Source of the DNA: an uncultured Saprospirales bacterium
GTDB taxonomy: Bacteria; Bacteroidota; Bacteroidia; Chitinophagales; JADIYW01
Direction: 5' to 3'
Length of the DNA: 14,345 bases
Assembly (NCBI GenBank): GCA_938008535.1
Contig: CALLKF010000209.1
Location: 1 to 14,345, forward strand
The position numbers and the translations under genes are program-made. Shown here piece after piece: positions 1 through 4,758 of the stretch (its first letter is position 1; each line of letters starts with the position of its first letter). The notes under the pieces are model-generated. The model was not told the origin of the DNA. It searched no databases and saw only the letters and a program-made list of their open reading frames with translations.

Positions 1-91
1 CAATTATCAATTATCAATTATCAATTATCAATTATCAATTATCAATTATCAATTATCAATTACGAATTACGAATTAGGAATTTGGAATTTT
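1..91. repeat. Heptamer tandem array at the contig edge
   Basis: Eight exact copies of CAATTAT (1-56) are followed by five degenerate heptads (caattac, gaattac, gaattag, gaatttg, gaatttt; 57-91). The array starts at base 1, so its true length is unknown and it probably caused the contig to break here. The period of 7 and the absence of an open frame argue against coding. I recall similar A/T-rich heptamer runs between genes of Flavobacteriaceae; no function is assigned. Confidence 0.93.
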
Positions 92-303
92 CAAATTACC
101 AAATTTTCAAATTTTCAAATCTTTAAATCCTTTAATCTTACCATCTTTCCATCTTAAATCAATAAACCACCAACCGCCTACTATTAAAAAAACATTTTAA
201 CATATTTGTTTCATTTTTGTCAAAAAAATTTGGATTTACAAATTATTTAATAAATATTCCATTAAATTGTTAATAAAAACGAAAAAAATGTTTAAAAGTC
301 AAT
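92..303. other. A/T-rich non-coding stretch
   Basis: The stretch begins with loosely periodic caaattttcaaatttt-like sequence (92-119). At 141-155 it holds a short ccatctttccatctt run that recurs as a longer array after the next gene (742-806). The remainder is A/T-rich with homopolymer runs. I see no convincing gene or RNA here. Confidence 0.6.
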
Positions 304-334
304 TTTGCCATTAAAACACTTAAAATTAACTTTG
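304..334 (+). promoter_or_regulatory. Predicted Bacteroidota-type promoter of the HTH gene
   Basis: TTTG at 304-307 (-33 element) and TAACTTTG at 327-334 (-7 element, consensus TAnnTTTG) are separated by 19 nt, which fits the promoter pattern known for Bacteroidota primary sigma factors. Transcription would start near 341, giving a leader of about 90 nt before the start at 429. The call rests on motif match only. Confidence 0.5.
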
Positions 335-428
335 TAAGGTGATTTTTCGTATGTTTAGAATAACTATTTAAAGTTTTCTATCATTTGGATTATCAGAGGA
401 TTATTTATTTACTTAAAAGCCATTTACA

Positions 429-707
429 TTGAATTTAAAAGACAAAGATTTATTGGATCAAGAATTATTGAACAAAGTTTCCGAATTGGAGAAATCCCTT
501 GAACAACTTCTCGAAAGTAACAACAAGGTCGTATGGTTGGATAGCGCCGATATTAAACAACGATTTCATATTAGCGACACCACCCTTTGGAGATGGAGGA
601 AAAAAGGTAAAATTCCATTTAACAAAATAGGAGATAAATACGTCTATCCCGAATCGTTCTTCTCCGTTTCTATGATGAAAACCATCAAAAATTCACATTT
701 GTTATAG
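429..707 (+). CDS. Small helix-turn-helix (excisionase/MerR-like) protein
   Basis: This 92-residue protein has a charged, probably helical N-terminus (about residues 4-30, with heptad-like leucines) followed by a winged-helix type HTH at about 36-78. The pattern is W-L-D-S-x-D-I, then a recognition helix S-D-T-T-L-W-R-W-R-K-K-G, then K-I-P-F and Y-V-Y-P. This is the arrangement of the HTH_17/excisionase-like proteins of Bacteroidota, which bind DNA and often sit on mobile or accessory DNA. The start is TTG at 429: an in-frame stop lies at 414-416 and no ATG or GTG occurs before the HTH, so TTG is the only early start. It stands alone, with repeat tracts on both sides. Its target is unknown; it could regulate a neighbour or be left over from an element. 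Confidence 0.72.
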   Translation: MNLKDKDLLDQELLNKVSELEKSLEQLLESNNKVVWLDSADIKQRFHISDTTLWRWRKKGKIPFNKIGDKYVYPESFFSVSMMKTIKNSHLL

Positions 708-736
708 ACCCGTTCATTGGGTCAGGTGCTTTTCTT
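707..736 (+). terminator. Possible weak terminator after the HTH gene
   Basis: GACCC (707-711) pairs with GGGTC (719-723) around a 7-nt loop, overlapping the last base of the stop codon. It is followed by aggtgcttttctt, which is only a poor U-tract. A weak terminator is possible. The same bases also read as a methyltransferase-like motif in another frame (see findings). Confidence 0.25.
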
Positions 737-741
737 ATTGC

Positions 742-806
742 ATTTCCATCCTCCTATCTTTCCATCCTTCTATCTTTCCATCTTTCCATCTTTCCATCTT
801 TCCATC
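742..806. repeat. Octamer tandem repeat (TCTTTCCA)n
   Basis: Four exact head-to-tail copies of TCTTTCCA occupy 773-804, preceded by diverged copies from about 742. The same word is found before the HTH gene at 141-155. The tract is long enough for slipped-strand length change, but it does not lie in a gene or in an identified promoter spacer. Confidence 0.85.
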
Positions 807-892
807 CCACTTCTCTCCCATCATTATTCCTACTTTATTCGCAAAAAACTCCAGTTCGAGCCAACGCACTACAACCTTTTAGGAACCAACTA

Positions 893-914
893 CGAACCAA
901 CTACGAATAAAACC
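893..914. repeat. 11-mer direct repeat, two copies
   Basis: GAACCAACTAC occurs exactly twice, at 893-903 and 904-914, followed by a partial third start (gaata). This is a short direct repeat in non-coding DNA with no assigned role. Confidence 0.75.
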
Positions 915-980
915 CCCTTTTTATCAACACCAACCTTTCATTGCCTTACAATTCCTTTCAAAACACACCAATATAGTGCA

Positions 981-1013
981 TACCCTTTCATACCCTTTCA
1001 TATCCTTTCATAG
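981..1013. repeat. 10-mer tandem repeat (ATACCCTTTC)n
   Basis: ATACCCTTTC is present at 981-990 and 991-1000, with a one-base variant (ATATCCTTTC) at 1001-1010, followed by ATA and then directly by the palindrome GTATTGCAATAC (1014-1025). Iterated words next to a palindrome can be protein-binding sites, but nothing here shows that. Confidence 0.8.
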
Positions 1014-1148
1014 TATTGCAATACCTATTATATGGTTTCAAAGAATTCCTTTTTTATGCAACAGCTTGCAAGTGTTTCCAATAGGTTTCAAAACATTATA
1101 AAACATTACATAGCAATACATTATGCTATTAAATGTAAATATCTGCTT

Positions 1149-1179
1149 TATGTTTGTATCGTTGAATGCGATGGCCATC
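1149..1179 (+). promoter_or_regulatory. Predicted -7 element and 10-bp palindrome upstream of the DUF6266-like gene
   Basis: TATGTTTG (1149-1156) matches the Bacteroidota -7 consensus TAnnTTTG; no clear TTTG is seen at the -33 position. Transcription would begin near 1163. A perfect palindrome GATGGCCATC (1170-1179) then falls in the early transcribed region, where it could be an operator or the stem of a leader hairpin. The function of the palindrome is inferred only from its position. Confidence 0.4.
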
Positions 1180-1223
1180 AAAACAACAAAAATTTATTTA
1201 TTAATTCCTAAATCTTTAAAAAA

Positions 1224-1865
1224 ATGGGAACTTACAACAAAGGCATTTTAGGTGCTTTCTCCGGCAAAGTCGGACCGGTAGTCGGCGCATCGTGGCGCGG
1301 CAAAGATGTGATGCGCAGTTTACCTCGTAAAGGTAATCGTGTAGCGACACCAACACAATTGTTACAACGTGAAAAGTTCACTATGGTAACCGAATTTTTA
1401 ACACCTCTTAATAGCGTGGTGGGACGTTATTTTGGCAATGACACAGGCGACAAAACCCGACGCAATCAAGCCATGTCCTACTTGATGCGTGAAGCCATTA
1501 CCTATGTCGCTCCTGATTTGGTGTGGGATTACAGCAAGGTACTCATTAGTCGTGGCGACTTATTGGGTTTGAATGCGGCTACTGCCAGTGCTGGAGCAGG
1601 ACAAAGTGTTGATATTACTTGGACGGACAACAGTGGTCAAGGCGATGCCGAAACCACCGACAAACTAGTGGTAGTGCTTTATGAACCTACTTCTAAAACC
1701 ACAGTGCATTCGCTTAATGCTGGTGAACGCAATCAAGGTACGGGCAATGTAATGGTACCTGCTTTTTTGAGTGGTCTTACCGTGCAAGTATGGGCAACCT
1801 TTGTGTCAGCTGATGACAAGCAGTATGCTACCAGCCAATACATTGGCACAGTAGTTATTGCCTAG
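1224..1865 (+). CDS. DUF6266-like protein of unknown function
   Basis: This 213-residue protein starts at the ATG at 1224 after an A-rich leader. The N-terminus (MGTYNKGILGAFSGKVGPVV, then G-A-S-W-R-G-K-D-V-M-R) matches what I recall of the DUF6266 family, a Bacteroidota-specific group of about 210 residues with no known function. Residues 1-65 are rich in glycine and basic residues. The part from about 120 to 213 alternates hydrophobic and polar residues and looks like a beta-sandwich (D-I-T-W-T-D-N, then L-V-V-V-L-Y, then V-Q-V-W-A-T-F, then Y-I-G-T-V-V). There is no signal peptide or membrane segment, so it is probably cytosolic or released by an unknown route. It has its own promoter element and a strong terminator. 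Its GC content is visibly above that of its neighbours (38 of 60 bases in 1261-1320). Confidence 0.8.
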   Translation: MGTYNKGILGAFSGKVGPVVGASWRGKDVMRSLPRKGNRVATPTQLLQREKFTMVTEFLTPLNSVVGRYFGNDTGDKTRRNQAMSYLMREAITYVAPDLVWDYSKVLISRGDLLGLNAATASAGAGQSVDITWTDNSGQGDAETTDKLVVVLYEPTSKTTVHSLNAGERNQGTGNVMVPAFLSGLTVQVWATFVSADDKQYATSQYIGTVVIA

Positions 1866-1907
1866 TAAACAAACGGAGTTAGTTATACCGTAGTACTGTG
1901 AACTGAG

Positions 1908-1942
1908 ATCTCAAGTGTGTCAAAGCACTTGGGATTTTTTTT
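1908..1942 (+). terminator. Rho-independent terminator of the DUF6266-like gene
   Basis: ATCTCAAGTG (1908-1917) pairs with CACTTGGGAT (1926-1935) in a 10-bp stem with one G-U pair and an 8-nt loop, followed by eight T residues (1935-1942). It lies 43 bp after the stop codon. Confidence 0.85.
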
Positions 1943-1959
1943 ATAATTTTTTTTACTCC

Positions 1960-1977
1960 ATTAGGGAAAACCCTAAT
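1960..1977. other. Short perfect hairpin between terminator and hsdM promoter
   Basis: ATTAGGG (1960-1966) and CCCTAAT (1971-1977) form a 7-bp perfect stem with an AAAA loop. On the plus strand it is followed by A residues rather than T, so it is not a terminator in that direction. It may be a binding site or have no role. Confidence 0.4.
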
Positions 1978-2009
1978 AAAAAAAACAGGTAAAAACCCCT
2001 AGAAATAGA

Positions 2010-2040
2010 TTGTTAAAATGATTTATTTTTGGTACGTTTG
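2010..2040 (+). promoter_or_regulatory. Predicted promoter of hsdM
   Basis: TTG (2010-2012) and TACGTTTG (2033-2040, consensus TAnnTTTG) are separated by 20 nt. The predicted start of transcription near 2046 leaves a leader of only about 20 nt before the ATG at 2067. Confidence 0.55.
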
Positions 2041-2066
2041 GATTAATATACTCAAATGATAGATAG

Positions 2067-3212
2067 ATGTCAAAAAATAAAGTAAAAGCCGATATAAATT
2101 TTGAGCAAGAACTATGGAAAGCTGCTAATGAATTACGTGGTGCAGTAGCTGAAAATCAATACAAAGACTATGTATTGCCAATGATTTTCTTAAAGCACAT
2201 GTCGGAGCGTTATGAAATGCGTAAAGAAGAATTAACGACGTTACTTCATGATAAAAACTCCAACTATTATACAACGGATGAGGCGGAAATAAACTATGTA
2301 TTGGAAGATGCCGATGAGTATTTATCCAAAAACGTGTATATCATTCCTAGAGAAGCCACTTGGGAATACTTAAAAGCCAATGCCGAACAAGACAATATTA
2401 AAGTAATCGTAGATGATGCCTTTGATACCTTAGATGCTACTTTGGCTAAGTTTAGACCTGATTTGAAAGGCATCTTGCCTCGTATTTTTGTAAAAAGCCA
2501 ATTGACAGCCCGACAAGTAGGCGGTTTGATCAACTTACTTTCTAACCCCAAACTCTCTCAAAAAGAAAACCCTGAAAGTGATATTTTAGGACGTGTGTAT
2601 GAATACTACATTGGTAAGTTTGCCCTTGCAGAAGGCTCTGGTGCAGGGCAATTCTTTACGCCTGGTAGTATTGTGCGCTTGATGGTAGAAATGATTGAAC
2701 CTTATGAAGGTAAAATCTTCGATGCCGCTTGTGGCTCAGGTGGCATGTTTGTGCAATCTTTGAAATTCTTGGAAAGCCACGGCGGTGACAAACGCAATAT
2801 TTCTATTTACGGACAAGAACGTTATGATGGTACGTTGCGTTTGTGCAAAATGAACCTTGCCTTGCGTGATTTATCTTTTGATGTGCGCTTGGGCGACTCG
2901 TTATTGAGCGATCAATTTCCTGATTTGAAAGCCGATTATATTATAGTAAACCCACCTTTTAACGTGAGCCAATGGCATCCAGAAGACTTACCTGAAAACG
3001 ACCCACGCCTATTTGGACCAAAAGAGGAATTTACCACCGATGGCAACGCCAACTTTATGTGGATGCAAACCTTTTGGAGCCATTTGAGCAACAAAGGAAC
3101 CGCTAGTGTTGTAATGGCAAACGGAGCAATGACCTCTAACAACAAAGGCGAAAAGAATGTGCGTGAATTTACGGTAACCATCAACTCGCGTTTGAAGAGT
3201 TTTTTTTCATAA
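2067..3212 (+). CDS. hsdM: Type I restriction-modification DNA methyltransferase subunit HsdM, 3'-truncated
   Basis: HsdM methylates adenine (N6) using S-adenosylmethionine, as part of a complex with HsdS (specificity) and HsdR (restriction). An HsdM_N-type helical domain covers about residues 10-150. The catalytic domain follows: G-Q-F-F-T-P at 194-199, the SAM-binding motif D-A-A-C-G-S-G-G at 219-226, and the catalytic N-P-P-F at 295-298. Relatives run to about 500 residues. Here the family sequence stops at N-V-R-E-F (364-368), and the last 13 or so codons (T-V-T-I-N-S-R-L to the stop) are antisense to a lipoprotein gene on the other strand. The C-terminal helices that contact HsdS are therefore missing, and no hsdS or hsdR lies in the window. 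The protein is probably inactive if the join is real; if the join is an assembly error, the true gene continues elsewhere. Confidence 0.9.
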   Translation: MSKNKVKADINFEQELWKAANELRGAVAENQYKDYVLPMIFLKHMSERYEMRKEELTTLLHDKNSNYYTTDEAEINYVLEDADEYLSKNVYIIPREATWEYLKANAEQDNIKVIVDDAFDTLDATLAKFRPDLKGILPRIFVKSQLTARQVGGLINLLSNPKLSQKENPESDILGRVYEYYIGKFALAEGSGAGQFFTPGSIVRLMVEMIEPYEGKIFDAACGSGGMFVQSLKFLESHGGDKRNISIYGQERYDGTLRLCKMNLALRDLSFDVRLGDSLLSDQFPDLKADYIIVNPPFNVSQWHPEDLPENDPRLFGPKEEFTTDGNANFMWMQTFWSHLSNKGTASVVMANGAMTSNNKGEKNVREFTVTINSRLKSFFS

Positions 3213-3610
3213 TCAATAGCATAGCGAAAGGTATATTCATCCAAGATTTTATCGTGTTTTACTTCAAGAAGTTTTATTCCGAGAAATTTTCCGTTTCGTT
3301 GATTGATTTTTTTGCAAGTATTAGATATTTTTTCGGCAGTTGCATTGGCAATCACTTTATCAGTTGCTTCATTTTTTGTGAAAGCTTTAAATTTTGAAGT
3401 GTTGCAAGTTTCTAATAATCTTTTGCCTAAATCATAAGCTCTATCGCTTTTAATTTTGTCAACTTCGGTAGGTTTTATAACAGAAACAGTTTCTTTTGTT
3501 GTTTCTTCAATGGTTTCTTTTGTTGTATCATCTTTTACATCACTTACTGCTTTTTTGCTTTTACAAGAGGCAAGAAATAAAATAAGTCCAAATAACATTA
3601 GCTTTTTCAT
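2936..3610 (-). CDS. Putative lipoprotein of unknown function, 3'-truncated and fused to antisense hsdM
   Basis: The start is the ATG at 3610. The N-terminus is a lipoprotein signal (MKKLMLFGLILFLASC) with lipobox L-A-S-C and the lipidated cysteine at residue 16, so the protein is probably anchored in the inner or outer membrane. A charged linker rich in K, D, E and T follows (17-55). A folded part at about 55-147 contains Y-D-L-G-K-R-L-L, a pair of cysteines in similar settings (L-E-T-C-N and S-N-T-C-K), and a strand-rich end (Y-T-F-R-Y-A-I-D-Y). I do not recognise the family beyond a conserved-looking small lipoprotein. Residues after about 147-149 are the antisense strand of hsdM and are not native, so the gene lost its own stop codon and possibly only a few residues. 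It is divergent from the T9SS operon, with 467 bp between them. Confidence 0.7.
   Translation of the reverse strand: MKKLMLFGLILFLASCKSKKAVSDVKDDTTKETIEETTKETVSVIKPTEVDKIKSDRAYDLGKRLLETCNTSKFKAFTKNEATDKVIANATAEKISNTCKKINQRNGKFLGIKLLEVKHDKILDEYTFRYAIDYEKKLFKRELMVTVNSRTFFSPLLLEVIAPFAITTLAVPLLLKWLQKVCIHIKLALPSVVNSSFGPNRRGSFSGKSSGCHWLTLKGGFTII
3161..3178. other. Junction of two truncated genes
   Basis: Reading from the left, HsdM family sequence ends near 3170. Reading from the right on the minus strand, the lipoprotein remains sensible to about 3167-3172. The bases 3161-3172 can be read sensibly by both, which suggests a join with short shared sequence. No insertion sequence, target duplication or inverted repeat is visible at the join. 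Confidence 0.65.
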
Positions 3611-4077
3611 ATAAAAATTTTAAAAAGTAAAAATCATTAAAAAAAAACAAAAAGTAGTTTAGTTTAACATTTCGTAAAGATTTTATGATAAAATTAAATA
3701 AAAAATCATGAGTATATTTTTCAGATTAAACGATGTTTTTTATTAAATCAAGTTTGATTCCTTTTTAAATTCAGATATTTTCAAAATGCTTAATAGATAT
3801 TTTTATTGATATTCAAGTGTTTGATTGTTAATTTTTTATGCTTAAAAAATATTGTTATTTTTTCCAGAATAACTAACGGTAAAAAAAAAACATTACTAAC
3901 ATACGGGTGTAAGTTTGCATCATTATGTTCTAAAAATATTAAAAAACCACATTTAAATAACTACTGTATGAAATAAAACCAAACTATTTTATGTAAGAAG
4001 AAAAATTTGAGATTATAAAAGAAACTCTTAATTTCTTCTGTTAAGTCTAATAAATAAAGTAAACTAATTTTTTATGT
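3611..4077. other. Very A/T-rich divergent intergenic region
   Basis: These 467 bp separate the minus-strand lipoprotein gene from the plus-strand T9SS operon and should hold both promoters. A -7 element for the operon is seen at 3910-3917. On the minus strand only an imperfect element (TACTTTTTG, complement of 3650-3658) is present. I see no further gene or RNA. Confidence 0.5.
3910..3917 (+). promoter_or_regulatory. Candidate -7 element for the T9SS adhesin operon
   Basis: TAAGTTTG matches TAnnTTTG exactly. The expected -33 region is a run of A residues with no TTTG, so the promoter may be weak or need an activator. The leader would be about 150 nt, which leaves room for regulation, although no clear riboswitch-like fold was found by eye. 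Confidence 0.4.
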
Positions 4078-4755
4078 ATGAAAAATACCTATTCTAATTT
4101 TCTTCTGATTTTCTTCAGTTGTTTTTCCTTTGCATCTTATGCACAAGGAGATTTGCTGTTAAATACAGATGAGCAAAAAATAATTTTGTCTTATGGAAAA
4201 AGTCTGCATGATTTAGGAGATGAAATCTCCGCTCAGGTTATGTGGATTATAACCGATATGGACAAAAATGAAGTTATCGCTTCGGGTTCTGGAGATGCTT
4301 TGACAAAGTATGTTTTTGAAAAACCAGGAATGTATCAGGTTGATATTAATGAAAACATAATTCACGATTCTAATTCTTGTAATCATAAACATTTTCCTGA
4401 AAAAATGCTTGTAGAAGTCAGTCCTTTAAAAATGGATTTCGACTTTAAATCGGTTAAACTATCAAGAAATATTATCGGTGGTCAGTCGGTAAACGGTACT
4501 ATTCTTTCGGTAGATGTTCGTTTTTCTTCTTATGATAACAGCGATTCATTTTACACACAAGGTTTTAACACCGCAGGTGTAAGAACTTCTGTTGTTGGTA
4601 AATTGAAAAATGGACAAAAAAGACTTCAAAACGGTATAAACACTCTTGAATTCAATCTTGAAGGACAAGCTACAAAAAACACTTACATTATGTTTGACTT
4701 TGTTGATATTAATGGTAATGTGCAGTCTTATGGTTTCACAAATAAAATTCAATAA
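4078..4755 (+). CDS. Secreted protein of unknown function, first gene of the adhesin operon
   Basis: This 225-residue protein has a Sec signal peptide with probable cleavage after Y-A-Q at about residue 23. The mature part is beta-rich. A first half (about 24-120) resembles an Ig/PKD-type sandwich (V-M-W-I-I-T-D-M-D-K-N-E-V, then Y-V-F-E-K-P-G-M-Y-Q-V-D-I-N). The second half (about 121-225) begins V-S-P-L-K-M-D-F-D-F and ends with strands. There is a C-N-H-K-H cluster in the middle. I do not recognise the family. The stop codon is only 3 bp before the ATG of the giant adhesin, so the two are co-transcribed and probably translationally coupled. That suggests an accessory periplasmic or surface role for the adhesin. 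No T9SS C-terminal sorting domain is visible. Confidence 0.78.
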   Translation: MKNTYSNFLLIFFSCFSFASYAQGDLLLNTDEQKIILSYGKSLHDLGDEISAQVMWIITDMDKNEVIASGSGDALTKYVFEKPGMYQVDINENIIHDSNSCNHKHFPEKMLVEVSPLKMDFDFKSVKLSRNIIGGQSVNGTILSVDVRFSSYDNSDSFYTQGFNTAGVRTSVVGKLKNGQKRLQNGINTLEFNLEGQATKNTYIMFDFVDINGNVQSYGFTNKIQ

Positions 4756-4758
4756 TTT

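Larger units (their letters stand above)
708..1223. other. Repeat-rich intergenic region, no supported gene
   Basis: These 516 bp hold three kinds of short tandem repeat (742-806, 893-914, 981-1013), a 12-bp perfect palindrome GTATTGCAATAC (1014-1025), and a -7 promoter element close to the downstream gene. An open frame at 717-1013 encodes only low-complexity Ser/Phe/Pro sequence from the repeats and is not accepted as a gene. Base composition is pyrimidine-rich on the plus strand between 741 and 830. Confidence 0.7.

Noticed and set aside
717..1013. Plus-strand open frame of 98 codons after the HTH gene
   Set aside because: It begins with TTG and is made largely of the octamer and decamer repeats, giving low-complexity Ser/Phe/Pro/His sequence. 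No recognisable domain or promoter was seen.
1..1013. Possible CRISPR arrays from the short repeats
   Set aside because: The units are 7-11 bp and directly adjacent, with no unique spacers of 25-40 bp and no cas genes.
2294..2551. Minus-strand open frame inside hsdM
   Set aside because: The sense strand encodes recognisable HsdM_N sequence; the antisense frame has no independent support.
2936..3160. C-terminal part of the minus-strand lipoprotein frame
   Set aside because: It is the antisense of conserved hsdM codons (including N-P-P-F at 2949-2960), so the open frame continues by chance past the junction and is not native protein.
3161..3178. Insertion-sequence or transposon scar as the cause of the hsdM/lipoprotein join
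   Set aside because: No terminal inverted repeats, target duplication or transposase remnant is visible on either side. Deletion or misassembly explains it more simply.
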